From contig NC_051079.1 of the NCBI RefSeq assembly GCF_004664715.2, forward strand, positions 57,075,660 to 57,139,659: DNA of 64,000 bases, given 5' to 3'. A program made the translations under genes and the position numbers. Within the stretch, counting starts at the first letter, position 1; every line of letters begins with the position of its first letter. The notes under the pieces are model-generated. The model made no database searches and had not been told where the DNA came from. It worked only from the letters and a program-made list of their open reading frames with translations. Below, one piece after another: positions 1 to 13,221 of this stretch. The DNA is from Peromyscus leucopus (taxonomy: Eukaryota > Chordata > Mammalia > Rodentia > Cricetidae).

Positions 1-531
1 CTCAACGCTTCTGGTGAAGTTGGGCTTCAGATGTCATTGTGGAGACACGTTACATCAAAATGGATACCCCAAGTCTCCCGAGCAGAGATACCATACAGTG
101 TTCTTACCGTAAAACCTTCCAAATGTGGGACCTTCAGTTGGCGAATAGCCATTTGGTGTCAGCTTGCCACGGAGCCTGGACTGAAACAGAAACTCCTCTG
201 TGGCCCTCAAGGTTGGAGAGCAATACTTAGTTCTGACATTATTTCATATTTGCTCTTTAGCCTAAAAAACAAATTATTAGTTAAAAAAAAAGGATCTTTT
301 GGCTCTCTCGGGGTTTGTTTTTAAAAAGGTTTAGATAAGGACTAAGAAGAGGGGATGAAAAATGTATTTTTATAAGTTGTAAAATGTATAAGCATTTTTA
401 ACTAGAAATGATACAACTCCAGGAGTTACTAAAACACAGCTTCCTGTTTACTTAAAGGTAAATTGTCATTTCCAGTGTGAATAAATAAATAAGTTCTTGT
501 GAGAGGGCAATAGAAACTTTGATATGTTGGC

Positions 532-574
<43 letters not shown>
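532..574. repeat. (ATT)n microsatellite
   Basis: About 14 uninterrupted ATT/TAT units. No SINE is recognisable beside it, so it is not an obvious retroposon tail. Confidence 0.97.
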
Positions 575-883
575 TCGTACTTCGTAAAGTAGGAAATCTC
601 ATCCATTACTTACTCGGGACTTTACAGTGATGCTTTTCCCTGCTCTGCACTGGGGAGTGAGTAGGTTTTTATCCCTTAGTAATCTCACTGTGACAAGGAT
701 GATCATTTCACTTCAGTCTCCTGCTTTGTTCAAGCTCCGCTTTTGTCCACACTTTACCCATGAATGTGTGTGCGCACATGTGCATAGATGCCTATGTTTG
801 GCAATTTTCATGCCTCTGCCCCTTTTCCCTTAAAAATCTGTTGTGTTAAAATGGGAGGCAGAGGAGGGTCCCCCCACTTGATT

Positions 884-912
884 TTCTCTCTCTCTCTCTC
901 TCTCTTTTTTTT
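884..912. repeat. (CT)n followed by T8
   Basis: Eleven CT units run into a T tract, directly upstream of ctgcag. Read on the gene strand this is a strong polypyrimidine tract. Confidence 0.95.
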
Positions 913-1560
913 CTGCAGGCAAACTGCCCATCCAGATGGCAAAATTTCACCTGTAAGCAATCTGAAAGGAGAGGTTAATTCTGACACTTTGTAGAGCTTT
1001 TGATTTTTCTTCTCCCCTGGTCCATCCCAGTGCAGAGAACTGCGGCAGATAACCCCCTTCCCCGCCCCCAGTTCAAACACTTCACTCTGTGATTGGTTCC
1101 TTCTCCCCAACCCAAATCTGTATTTGGTGCACATTTAAAAAACCGTGGCCTCAGGCCCTTGGTTGCTATTGTCCAGCCCACATTTGATGCGATCTTTGAC
1201 CACTTCTAATATGTGTAAACTAGGAAGTGATGGCAGGAGGCTGTGGAAGAGCAAGTGAGGACTCGCAGGTTCACAGCTGCTGAGAAACAGATCCTTGGAA
1301 TTTCCAGGGAACCTTCCTGCTGGCTTTGATAACCTCACTGTTAGCTTTCTCCGCCTACCAAGTTCACAAGGATGTCCCAGTTCCTACCTTCCTAAGTCCC
1401 AACCAGCGTGGGTCTAGGACCATAATTCCAGATTTGCTTTTGTTCTCCCTGTGGCTAACCTCTGGTGGCTGTCGTAACCGAGGGAGCTGGAGAGAGACTG
1501 CAACTGGATTTGTTCACCTGTTATCCAGGAATTCCCTGGTTTCCCAAACAAGTTCTGAGG

Positions 1561-1583
1561 TTTTTTTTTTTTTTTTTTTTTTT
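1561..1583. repeat. poly(T) tract
   Basis: 23 consecutive T followed by a short purine stretch (aagagagag). No SINE body is visible on either side. Confidence 0.95.
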
Positions 1584-3945
1584 AAGAGAGAGTAGAAGGC
1601 AGGGGGACCCTGCTTGCTGGAGACTGTTTCCACCTGCAATAATTATAAATTATATCATTGCTGAGTTTACCATGTTGTTTTTAGTGTGCCACCCTCTTGG
1701 TTTTTTGTTTGTTTGTTTTGTTTTCTAGAAAACTCCGTTTCCAAGAATAGTTGTTCTTAGGGGAAAAGGTGGCCCTAGAATCTGCTTCTCCTGCTGAGCT
1801 CCTTGGGGAGACCTAAATGCCAAATGCTCCCCTTCCGGGCTACCTGTTCAGACTTGGGACCCCAGGCACGGCCTATGTGTGGCCTTTTCCATTTCCCCCT
1901 TTGCTCAGGTTATTTTCTGTGGGTTTTTTCTTCTGGAAGTGATTGGGTTTCCACTGTCCAGAAGCAAGCCACATTTACTGGAGTTACTGAACACTGAAAT
2001 AGGAAGCCTATGTTCTGTGATCGGGTTACCTTGCTTGGAAACCATTGCCTCAGTCAGAGAACATTAGAGCCGCAGGGCAGAGCTTGTTAAAGCAATTGTT
2101 CACCCAGATACCCAGAAGATTTGTTTCAGGTATTGCCACAACAGCAACATTTGTTTGTGGGCAGAGAAGCCAGGGTGGATGCCAGTATCCCCTTCCAGCT
2201 ACCTCTCCTGTTTCCCTTGCAAAGTTTCCCTATTGCTTGGGGTCTATGCAGTGATTTCAGGGGGGTGAGAATATTTGCATATCAAAGCAGCCTAAATATT
2301 TGCAAAAAAAAAATGTTTGCTTGAGAAAAAAGAATCCCCTTAGGATTAGGAAGTAACTGCTTAAACATTGTTAAAGCATTTGTGATTTCTTGAAGGCTGT
2401 TTTCTGAGCACTGCCTATCCTGAGTTTCAGGGGTCAAATGGGAATCTAAAATTTTACAAATCTTATGTGATAATAAATGTTTTGCTTGATGATGAAGATT
2501 TAAAGTCCATGCCTACATAGGAAAGGAAACGGAGAAAATGCCTTAAAAGACACAAACACATATTAACTGGTTTTTTCATGAATGTCTCAAACAGAAGAGA
2601 AAGGACTACCTGAACTGTGTGAGGTTGGTAATGGCTTGCCTCTCATCCTTTCCTTCTGTTTTTATTTCCTCTCTATGAATCCCAACCATATTGCTATGCT
2701 ATGATGCTCTTTCTGTGAGCGTACAGGAGCCTTTAAAAAATGATCGTGATTTGAATATTAGATGGTTTTCCTTAGTAAAGGTTTGAATTGAATGTGGGCA
2801 TGGTAATGAGGAAAGTTGTAGCTGTTTCTTGCCCCTAGTTTGGGGACTACAGAAAGCTTCCGGCAGGCCAGCTTTGCGAGTGAGTCTGTTCGCAGTGGAA
2901 TGGCTGAATGCTGATAGTCAGTGCACTGAGAAGCCCCTTGGATCAGGTGTTGTGTTACCATCTGGACATTTTAATGAGTAATGAAAATGTGGGTCTGGAT
3001 GCAGAGGAAGGGTCTGCAGTACACAGCGGCCTTGTGCCCTGCCTTGGTGCTGAGGCCTACATGACTACATCTTAGAAATGTGGGTGAACCAGTGTAACTG
3101 GAATGAGTGTGCATTCCTTCCTCCTGGCTTAGGACAGTAACATAGTACCCAAAATGACTGTTTTTATTAAAAGGTGAATAATAGTGTAGGCTGTAAATAC
3201 ACTTTAATTCTGAAGTAATATGTCTGCTTCATGAATGGTCAAACTTCCCCTAGTAATATATGGTATGACCTGGCAAAATACAGTGCAGGCATTAGAAGAA
3301 AGCTTGGGCCAGGGGTGGAGGGCTGTTGTTTCTTCTCTTTTATGTCATTCCTGTATATAGTGATGCAAATCGGTTAACCACCTAGAATTTCCCTTAAGCT
3401 GCACACATAGAATGAAAATACTTACTGTAATAGTTCTGATACCTGTCTCCTAATATTATGATGAAGGTCATAGGACACATTTATGAAAGTGATTAATATT
3501 ATATAGAGTTGTAACAATTGATTGTTGTTATAAAATATAGATTACCAACTCATTACCTACATACTGGCTTCCAAAACTCACTAAATTGTCTTGTGCTAAT
3601 AAGAGAAATGTAAATACCTGATTGCATTGAGTTACTACTAAATGTTAACTTTTAGACCACCAAAAAAGGTGTCCACAATTTTCAACGGAAAGCTTGGATC
3701 CATTTTTCTAAAGTATATATTCTCTTAGAAGCAATGCTATTCTTAATTAAGGCAGAAGCGGGTGCATTTGAGTGAAATAGTGACCCTCTGGAGAGATGGA
3801 GAGTGAGCATAGTTTAGGGAAATGAGTCTTAGCGCCTTCTCTTGGAAAGATGTGTGTGCATTTCTCTTAATCATTGTGAATTTCATGTTTGCAAACCACC
3901 GTGAATACCTTAAACAGTAATCATTATTGTAGAGAACCAACCCAT

Positions 3946-3950
<5 letters not shown>

Positions 3951-3990
<40 letters not shown>
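3951..3990. repeat. (CA)20 microsatellite
   Basis: Perfect 20-unit CA tract. The flanks are not recognisable SINE sequence, unlike most other CA/TG tracts in this window. Confidence 0.98.
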
Positions 3991-3992
<2 letters not shown>

Positions 3993-6441
3993 ACATAGAC
4001 ACACATACCATATATTTTGCTTAAGAATGTATCTTCTCCAGAAAGGGACAGTGTAGATAAAATTACTATGGGCTCACATGAGTTTGTGTATTTTCTTAGA
4101 AAGCGTTCCCATCTTTTAATTAAGGGACCATTTCTTCCTTGAGAATTCACTGGGGGAAAAAAAATAAGAATGTTTGTTTTCTTTGTATGAAAGAATGGTA
4201 AAACAGCATGCCGTGATATAGTAGCTGTTTCATTCATTGATTTCACCTTCCTTAGCTTTAACTCAGTGCTAACCTTGATTATAGTATTAATATGATTTAT
4301 ATTACATTGTCCCTAACAACAAACACATCCTTAATATAGGCCTCACAGCTTTTGTAGTGAGTGGCTTAGATTGCTTTCAAACTGCTCAGGGGACCCAGTG
4401 TTTGTGGTAGTTGTACCGTCTCCATGTAATTCATTTGGTAGATATTAAAAGTAAGTCACAGAAGAAATGGGAACATGCCGATTCTGATTGTGGAGCGTGT
4501 AAGATTAATTTTTTAGACTTAAGCATGGAAACTGGTTGCATTCTGTGCTGTACCAGATTCATTTACATGTTCCAACCTCAGGACCAGTTTCATTTAAATA
4601 GTCGGGCGAACAGCTAGTGTCTCATTGTTATTTGTCTCGAAACCGAAAGGACGAGGCTATAGGTCTGCAAGGTTCTCTGAAACCCACCTGCCCTAACTTT
4701 TTGATTCCCTTATCCAGACTGTAGAATATCTTTTTACAAGGAACTCCCGTTTCAAAGGAGCTCAAATGAAAATTTGGGGGATAACACTGACAATTTGGGG
4801 GAAAAAAGTAATTCAAACTAAAGTATGTAGCCAAACTCCTTAATTGTGATGCATTTGCCCAGCTCCCCTCTTCCAATTGCCGGGCCTGCTCTGATGCCAT
4901 ATGGCCTACCATGGAACATTTAACTTGTCAGATATAATGGATTGTCCTGGAAGCAGATTTTTGCTTTGAGCACTCGGCTCCTTTCTTGCATTTCACTCTC
5001 AGCTCCAGGCTGCAGGATGAAGGATTGTAGTGGAAATGCAAAGAAGAGACACACAGTTGATTCCCCTGAAGAGAGTGACCTGTATGCCACCGAATTTTAC
5101 CCATGTAAAGAGGCATTATCCCCGTCACTGGCCTTGGCGGGCTGCATGTCAGAATCATTTAAATTTGCCTGGACTTAACAGATTGTGCAAACAGTTCGGA
5201 ATTGAGTGCTTAGGAATAACAAAACCTCGTCATTTGAACTTATGCAGAAATGGAGTGGCCACATGAGCTAAAGGGTGCATATCATTTGCTGTGACCTGTG
5301 TGTCACCCACGCCACCTGGTTTGTGGATACCGTGGACTCAGTTCATCTCTCAAGGCCACAGAGATCTGCTTTAAAAAAAAGAAAAATAGAAAGAAAGAAG
5401 AAGGAAAGTAATCACCTGCTGGATATGTCTCATGGCTTCGTTGTTTTTGTTTGAGGAGGGGGGTAGGTTGGAATGGCCAGTGAGGTGGGATAGACAAATG
5501 GTGGCGGTGAATTATCCAACCTTGTTTTCAATTTGAGACTTATTTGGCAACTGTCCATTTATTGTAACCTATTTGAATTCAGAAGTTAATCTTCCTGCGG
5601 GTTATTTAATCTTTTTATCTGCAAAGGAAAATGATGTAGGATTCAACCTTTCTTAGGGCATTCATTTTTTTTTTTTTTTCATTTTAAATTTCTTCTATTG
5701 TTTGAGAAATCTCAAGCTTGGGAAGTACTGGGAGAGATGTGGGGTCTTTGCATTTTTAGGAACACTTCCTCATATGAGCAGTGCTTGTCCATAGATACAT
5801 GCATACACAGAGCTGTGAGCACCTTTTCTGCTCTAACTTTTTGTAACCCCAAAGCAAGTAAAATATAGAGGTTTCAAACATACAATTTGGCGCTAACCAA
5901 CGGATCACAAAACGTGGAAAACAATAAGGAGCATATGCATGTGACTTTAGACACGAAACACCACATACTAGATTGCTGTAAAGCCACAAAATGAATGGAT
6001 TTGTATGGAGAATGTGGATAGATAAATACTAAAAGAGAATGCTATTTCAAAGAATAACTTAATATAATTCGCAAAAAAATGTTATGTGCTAGAAATTTAG
6101 CATTTACATTACTTCCAAAAATACATGTATTGTGGAGAATTCCTAATATAGACCTCATAGGCCTATTAAAATCACAGTAGCCTTGGAAAGTAACATAAGC
6201 TTGCTTGTGTGCAAAGAAATTACCTCTTTAAGGAACAGCTTTCCGTAAAGCAGCCAAGACGCCCTTGTTAAAGTTGCTATTAAATAATAAATGTACTCGT
6301 ATTTCTTAGTAATCCTAAATTGAGATTTGTCTTGTGACTGCTAGCCAGCTCAGATGCCCCTCCTTCAAATTTGGTCAAATTTAATGCTTTAAAAGGTTTG
6401 GGGAGAGCCTGCCTAGCCCAAGGCTGCTGTGTTGGGGCATG
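3991..6441. other. Intron, nothing specific recognised
   Basis: Unique-looking sequence with a purine-rich tract at about 5374-5409 and a T run at about 5669-5680. I recognise no gene, SINE or LTR here on either strand. Confidence 0.55.
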
Positions 6442-6459
6442 TGCGCCCTCTGCTGGCCA
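6442..6459 (-). promoter_or_regulatory. Candidate CTCF binding site
   Basis: On the minus strand the site reads tggccagcagagggcgca. It matches the known CTCF core (TGGCCACCAGGGGGCGC) with two substitutions that are common in real sites. It lies in sequence I do not recognise as a SINE, so it is not an obvious B2-borne site. Binding is inferred from the motif only. Confidence 0.55.
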
Positions 6460-8676
6460 CTCACATTGGTATTGACTGGAATGTAGGGTTCTTAATTACT
6501 TTTTACTCTTAAGGTTGGTGCGTTAATCAAATATTTTCTGTGACCATGAGGTCACTTAAGATTGAGTATCGTCACTAATTTGTTCCTTGGAAGTGATGCG
6601 ATGTTCAGTTTGGGTGCAGTTTTGCCATCTTGATGGCACTTCCTGATAGATCAAAGGGCATGTAGGTATATGACACCCTTAGCCATATGTTCCTTGCCAC
6701 TCTTGGCCTGCTTGTGTGGGGGATGAATACTAGTTTGTCTGAGTCGGGAACAGAACTTCAGGGGGATGAACCATGGAAGGCAGACCATACTCAGGCAGTG
6801 GCAGGTAACCCCAGCTCCTGGTGAATGTCTAGTGTCTCCCGAATCTAGGAAAATGAGCTTGTGTCTGTATCCTGATGTTTTATGAAGGCATGTTGAGTGT
6901 TCTTAGAAATCTGAATGAGCCCTGTTCACCTGCAGCCAGTGAGAACAGCAGTTGAGTGGACTCATTTTTATTTTGCTTGGCTTTAAAGAGTGTGAGATTT
7001 AAAAAGAACAAAACGCTCTTGGTCCCAGGCCACAGTATGAAACTATTCAAGGACAGTTAAGAAGACAGGAAGCCACGTCTCTGCTACTGCATGGTGGACT
7101 GTATCCTTGGTAGAGAGTGTCCTTCCTGGTAGTGGGGAGCAGGACTTTGTATAAAGAATAGGCTCCTAAGATAGCAATGGTCTCTGTTGGCACAGCTCCA
7201 TTACATTTTCTATAATAATTACATTTGTGTAAATGATTTTTATATCCCTCCAAGATTTTGTGATTGAATCAGTTCAGTAATTATGGTAGAAGAAACTTCA
7301 GAACTTTGGAGTTCTTTGGGTTTAAATTGCAAATTTCTCTTATTTGCAAGCAAACCCCAGCCCAAATTTCCAAACCAGCTCTCCAAACATGGAACTGTCT
7401 AAGAGCTTAGACCACGAAGAGACAACAGATCCTGTAAGTCTTTCTTGGTTGTCTGTCTTTCTAAGTTTAGGGTTCCTCAATTTAAGCATCATTTTTTAAA
7501 ATTTCTTTTGATATATTTAATATTGCCAAATAATTGCATTCTAACATGAAGTCCTCATTGCAACTTTCCATGACACCTTTCATTGGGTGCCCAGAGTCCT
7601 CCCTTCTGTATCCTTACCTTCAATGAGGTTTGCTAGGTGTCTTGGCTTTGGGCCTTATTCCTGTGACATATCTCTCTGATGAGTAGTGTCACATTTACTC
7701 TCTTTGAGAGTGACAGCCATCACAGACCCTCCGGCTTCTGGCACATGGCATGCACAAGGGTTCCAAAAACGATTTCCCTGTGTCATGGTTTTCAGATTTA
7801 TACCACAAACATTCAGATGATAAGTTTTTCAGGTTCTAGATCTGAAGATGGCTGTCTGTAAACACTGACACATTTGGTTTTCCTGGGTGCTTGGGTGAGA
7901 TGAACCCACTCTTTTGGCTATTCTACTTCCCGGGTCATTTCCCCGAACCTCCTTTCCTCTCCAACTTTCTCATCCTTTCTGGACTTCCCTTGACCAAAAC
8001 CTTCTGCAAACAGGGTATTTCTCTTAAATATCACATTGCAGGAATAGTTGCCTTGTGTCATTGTGTCTCGAGCCTCCCCTTCACTTAAGGTAGCTCGTGT
8101 CACATAGTGTCTGGCCCTGTCAAGCTGACAGTGTACTTATTTTGACCCATTCACTTGTTTTTGAAGAGCTCACAGAGTATTGCTCTTCCCTAATTCTAGT
8201 GGTTACCAATCTTCCTGCTCTTTGTCTTCTCTCTAGGCAGTCTGGAATACATTGTGAATTCAGATTATTTTTCTTCAGTTCCTCAACAGAGTATAGGTCA
8301 ATTGTGGTGTTCCAATACTAAAACTAGAGAGGCTATCATTTCAGACATTACAGATACACAGGCAACTGGAGTTATTAATGTCCACATGTAGATATGTTTG
8401 CATATATATGTATAGTAACTACATGTATTTGGCATATTTTTGTTATCTAAATTGGGAATGTAAATAAATGGGGATAAAGCATAGATGTATAGAGATGTAG
8501 GTATATCCATGCCATAGATATAGTATGTATGTGTGCACTATTCAGATTGTGTTCACATAGAAACATTCATTTTCACAACTATTCCTCTTATTTTTGTGTA
8601 GTCTTGAGTATCACCTTAAATATGAGATTTGTTTAGGAGAAGATAATTACCCACATACACTCACACATGCACACAC
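6460..8676. other. Intron, nothing specific recognised
   Basis: No interspersed repeat identified. One weak exon-like arrangement (7351-7433) is discussed under findings. Confidence 0.5.
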
Positions 8677-8765
8677 CCATTTGAGACACAGTCTCTTAGT
8701 TTGGTCTATGCTTGCTCAAACTTGCGATCCTCAGTCTCCTAAATGCAGGCTTACTGGCGATTGGT
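8677..8765 (-). mobile_element. Old 7SL-derived (B1-like) SINE fragment
   Basis: Read on + it shows the reverse of a B1: ttgagacacagtctc, then ctcaaacttgcgatcctcag, then tcctaaatgcaggc. It is highly diverged and truncated at both ends. CA-rich sequence precedes it. Confidence 0.65.
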
Positions 8766-9723
8766 GCAATGCCAGCAACCCCATCCTCTTGTTAGTTGTA
8801 AACTCAACTCGAAATGGAGGCTATCACGTACGTATGCAGTGCTCAGATGTATACTTTTTCTGCATAGACAACCAAACATGTATGCACTGATATGCTTTAG
8901 AGCTTACTTAATGCAAAAGTTTCTTTAATATGTCTTACTTCGGTTCATTCAGAGTTTTGGTGTTTTTATTTTGATGTTCACTGTTACTATTACTGTTAAG
9001 TTATTTAGTGATTCCTGTGGCAAACGCTGTTACTATCAATTACCTTAAATTTTGCTGATAAATTCTTTAAAAAAAAAATTCCAGGCAACAAAGTATAATT
9101 TATATGGTGTTTCTTTACATCTGGGCAGAAATGTCATATATCTTCTCTGATGAGAGAGAAGGGTCCAAATGCTCCCCTTCACAGAGTGTGGGTAGAGGAT
9201 CAGTCCTGGGTGTATGGGACCTTTAAATTCCCATGGGCCTGGATCAGTTTCTGTAGATCCATCTGTATCTGAACATGAAATCACTCTAGGATCAGAATGG
9301 AGAAAGGGTGAGTTGGGGGCATAGGTCTGCTAGCAAGCAACAGCCTTCACAGAAGTCCAGGGCTCCTGTGCTTGTGGGCACCCTTGGCTTATCAGAGGAA
9401 TCAACTGGATTGTGTAAAATAATTTCTTTGCAACCACTGCCTTTCAGGAACGAGGTGAAATGAATGTAAAGCCCCCACTTGCTGAGAGAATTAGATTTCT
9501 GTGACCTTGAGATGTAGTTGTCTGAAGGGTCCTGGGTACCAGCTTGCCGAGCCTATGAAATGTGACTCAGATAGGGTGGGTATGGTAGAATCTCCATTTT
9601 GTTACCTAGCAGGCCTCGAGGTTTGTTAGTGCCTCTCCCCTATACCCTGCAGAGCTGTGTGTACCTATTGAATCGTTTGCCATAGCTGATGAGATTTTAA
9701 TAAGAAAAATAGAATAAAATGCA
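8766..9723. other. Intron, nothing specific recognised
   Basis: No gene or clear repeat. A short A run occurs at 9069-9078. Confidence 0.5.
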
Positions 9724-10020
9724 GGGCTGGGGTGAGTAGAGTGTTGTACTAGCATAAAGACCCAGGTTCATGTCCTCAGCACCCGGCTGGCAAGGTGTGC
9801 CAGGGCTCATCTCTACCTGGGCATGGGGAGCGGGCAGAGTGATGCAGCTGCTGCTGCTTGCTGCCTGGACGGTCTAGCTGAGACGGCAAGTTCCCGCCCG
9901 GTTCAGTGAGAAACCCTTCTCAAAAAATGAAGTGGAAAAAGAAATTGAAGAAAACATCCCAATGTCAGCCTGGGGCCTCTGCTCATGCCCACCTGAATAT
10001 ATATATGCACCAGGATCACA

Positions 10021-10022
<2 letters not shown>
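9724..10022 (+). mobile_element. Composite tRNA/B1-type SINE (B4-superfamily-like)
   Basis: The head resembles a tRNA-derived ID/B4 unit (gggctggggtgagtagagtg, later aggttcatgtcctcagcac). The middle has a B1-like end (agtgagaaacccttctcaa). The tail module (catcccaatgtcagcctggg) leads into the CA tract that follows. The same head-middle-tail order occurs at 43122-43415 (+), 25046-25400 (-) and 47985-48272 (-). The exact subfamily name is not assigned. Confidence 0.75.

Positions 10023-10070
<48 letters not shown>
10022..10070. repeat. (CA)24 microsatellite at a SINE tail
   Basis: Perfect CA tract directly following the composite SINE. It probably grew from that element's CA-rich 3' tail. Confidence 0.97.
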
Positions 10071-10073
<3 letters not shown>

Positions 10074-10311
10074 CGGGGGAGAGGGGGATCCGAACCTTAT
10101 TCCACCTGCCCCAGGAATTTGTTTTGAAGAAGCATCTTCCTCTTGATTGGTAGAGTTCTTAATCACAGACGAAGCGTTGGAGGATTGCTTTTCCTCACAC
10201 ACATCCTGAGTCTTTCCTTTCCTTCTACATAAGAATGCAACACAAATATTTCTTTAGTTCTGCTTGCTTTGATATCTGTGTTACAAAATAGTGCTTTCCT
10301 CATTAAAACTT

Positions 10312-10518
10312 ACAGAAATTCTTTTTATGTGTATGGGTGTTTTACCTACATATATGCCTGTGGGCCACATACATGCCTGGTGCCCATGGAGGCCAGAGAA
10401 GGCTTTGGATCCTCTGGAACTGAAGTAACAGGTGTCGTGGGGGTGCTGAGAATCAAACCTGGGTCCTATGGAAAAGCAGCAAGTGCTCTTAACTACTGAG
10501 CCATCTCTCCAGCTCCCC
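10312..10518 (-). mobile_element. B2-class SINE (B3-like)
   Basis: On + it reads in reverse: ttttatgtgtatgggtgttt at the 3' end of the element, gaggccagagaaggc in the middle, and actgagccatctctccagct at its 5' tRNA-derived end. The long middle without the B2 'cttctggtgtg' segment is closer to B3. Antisense to Tcf4. Confidence 0.93.
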
Positions 10519-10552
10519 ACTTTTCTTCCGTTTTACCTTTATCTTTATGTTT

Positions 10553-10763
10553 TTAAATCTATTGTATGTATATGGCTGTTTTGTCTGCATGCCGGCCTAT
10601 GCACCATTGCATGCTGGTTCCCTTAGAGACCAGAAGAGGGAGTTAGATCTCCTGAAACTGTAGTTACAGATGGTTGTGAGCCACTGTGTGGGTGCTGGGA
10701 TTGAACTCAGGTCCTCTGGAGAAACAGCCAGTAGTTTTGGCCACTGGGCCATCTGTCTAGCAC
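10553..10763 (-). mobile_element. B2-class SINE (B3-like), second copy
   Basis: Same orientation as its neighbour about 35 bases away, but more diverged (ccactgggccatctgtctag in place of the usual actgagccatctctccag). It carries ccagaagagggagttagatc in the middle. The divergence suggests an independent insertion rather than a recent duplication. Confidence 0.9.
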
Positions 10764-13221
10764 TTTCTGTCATTTTTATGCAGAAATTATTTCCTAAAAA
10801 ATAAATACAACAAAATTTTCAATACACAAGCTGTATCTACAAATCCCCATTGCTGTAGTTTTACCCATTCCTTGGAGACTCAAATTGTGATAAACTATGA
10901 ACAAGGGCGGGCAGCAGCATGGAGATTCTGTGTGCATAAAGCCAATGGTACGTCAGTCACTCATTAGAAGTAAGTTGAAAGCTTCTGGGGTTGCCCTTCA
11001 TCCCCAGGGTCTCTAGGGGACCCTTGTACAAATTGCTGATTCAGAAAATCATGACTTGGTGGTTCAAGTGGTACTTTAGTGGCCTTGAGGAGGGAGTTGA
11101 CACACCTCCCCAAACAGCTAAGTTATCCCCCCGTGATTATGCTGATTAATTGCACACTCTGTGGAATTAGCGTGATTTCCAATGAAAGATTTTCCTGCGT
11201 TTGGAAAATAATGCATAGAAGTCCTACACTTTCACTTGCTAACACATCAGGCACTATGCAAGACAAGGAACGTGAGGGTTGGCTTGCCTGTTGCTGTCTA
11301 GGGCCTGTGAAATAACCCAAGGCACCACCTCTCTCCGGCAGTAAGAAGGGGGTTTGGGATGTTTCAGAGGGTGTTCATTTGAAATGTGCTTTCACAGAGG
11401 CCTTTTTTTTTTTCTGGCCAGGGACCTGAGAACTCTTCGGCTTTGGAAACTGAGTGAGATTGTTTGGAGGCACGGTTGTGGGGGTACAGAGACAATGCCA
11501 TCTTGAGTAGTCCTAAGGGAGGTGGCATGCTGTAGAGACAGGGCCGTGGTGCAGGGACTACCCAGACCTCCCTTCTCAGACCTGCACGGTTTCAGCAGTA
11601 CCCACCCTTTCTCCATTTCCCTGATGGCATCTATGTAGAAAGTGGGCCGAGAATCCATGCAACTCCTTCCTGGTGTCTGTGTGTTCAAGGATTTAAGGTC
11701 AACTACTTTTCATGCTGTTCGGGACAGCATTCTGCCCCTGCAAGTTCTTTAAGGAGAATGGACTGTAGACTCCGAAGCAGAGCTGGTCCCCAAAGAGTTT
11801 GGGCAGAGTGTCCAACGTTTTTGTTGCATTTTCTTGCACGTGGCTCTGAAGGCAATGCCTTGCCTAACATAGAAGAGGAGATTTAGCCACGAGAGGTTGT
11901 CCAGGCTTCTGTTTCCCAAAGGCTCAGAGAGACAGACAGACCATCACTGAGTGCCTTAGTTTATGCCTGAAGGAGTGTTGGTTCTGGGAAAATGGCTAGT
12001 TTATGATTCCTATCCCCCACTGCTACATAGTACTACACATCAGCCACTTAGCTTCTGCTTCTCCCTGTCTTTAGTTTAGGAAGGAGGGATGAAGGATTTC
12101 TTCAGTGTCAGGTGACTGGTTTATATTCTGGAAGTTCCATTCTTTCAGTGTGGAACTTATTTGAAATTTGGAATTTTAAATGTCTGTGGAAGAAGATAGC
12201 ACTGTGCTGGTGTATAGACACCTGTATTCTAAGTTCCGCAGGAGAAACTAGCTCTCATCTCTGAGATTTTGGACATCTGATTGATAATGTCACCTTCTGT
12301 TTTATAGAACTCATGCTGCCACCTGTATTTGGGGATCAGGGATAATTAAAGTTGACCAGCTAGTTAAAACATTGTAGAGGGAGGGGTAAACGATTTCTGA
12401 TTTCCACAAGAGACAGAAGCCTGTTGAGTTATCACCAAATGAACAATTCAAATATTATACTAATTTACATAAGATAGAAACATTTTAAAAATAAGCTTCT
12501 ACCGGTTGCTTGGTAGAAAACTACAAACGTGTTGACTTTATATAGTCGTAGTATATGTAGCATCCTATGATTCTTACAGTTTTTCAGGACTTGTGTTAGT
12601 ACACAAAACAAGGATAGAAACAGGAGTGTTCCATTTGGTTTACCAAACACCATGCTAGGTGAACTACACATCTTCACTGCAAGGCTTCTAAGAGCCTTCA
12701 AGATGGAAGTTGAATTTGTGGAGGAAGATCGTCGATAGCTTGAGTCAGTTTCTGTATCCTCTCCATTAGTTTCCCATCTGACTTCTGAGGCCCATTATAG
12801 GGTTGCTTCCCCACAGCAGACACTTGAGAGTGGTGCTGAGTTGCCCTATGTTATCATTATGTCTTTACTCTCACTCTTCCCTGTGTATTTTAATATACAG
12901 TTATACTCTCCACATAGAGAATGTGGGCAAGCGCTGTTTTCTGCCATGTTTTTGTTAATTGCTTGCTTTGAGTTAACATGGAGACGGTGGCAGTTAATTG
13001 TGAGACGTCACAGGTTCTGTGTGTATCATTTGTACAGCCATAAAGTATCTAGAGACCTTTTAGGAATAAAACACCATGTAAATGTAAATTATCACCGCCT
13101 ATAAGACACTTTCATTAATTTCATATCAAATTCATGAGTGTTTTGAGCTCTGGGATTTCAGAGACTTCAGTGTTGGCCCCTGGTTTATTTGTGCTTTCTT
13201 TTTCTAGAGTTTGAACACCAC
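10764..13221. other. SINE-free intron
   Basis: No B1, B2 or LTR sequence recognised. The open frames are short and unremarkable. Confidence 0.55.

Larger units (their letters stand above)
575..3950. other. Intron, no interspersed repeat recognised
   Basis: Contains a (CT)n-T8 tract at 884-912, a 23-base T run at 1561-1583 and otherwise unique-looking sequence. The open frames in both strands show no recognisable protein. A possible cryptic exon (919-952) is described under findings. Confidence 0.6.

Noticed and set aside
3830..3850. tagcgccttctcttgg as a CTCF site.
   Set aside because: Several mismatches in the core compared with the two accepted sites.
3743..4246. 167-codon open frame on -.
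   Set aside because: It runs through the (CA)20 microsatellite, giving a Cys-Val repeat. No recognisable protein.
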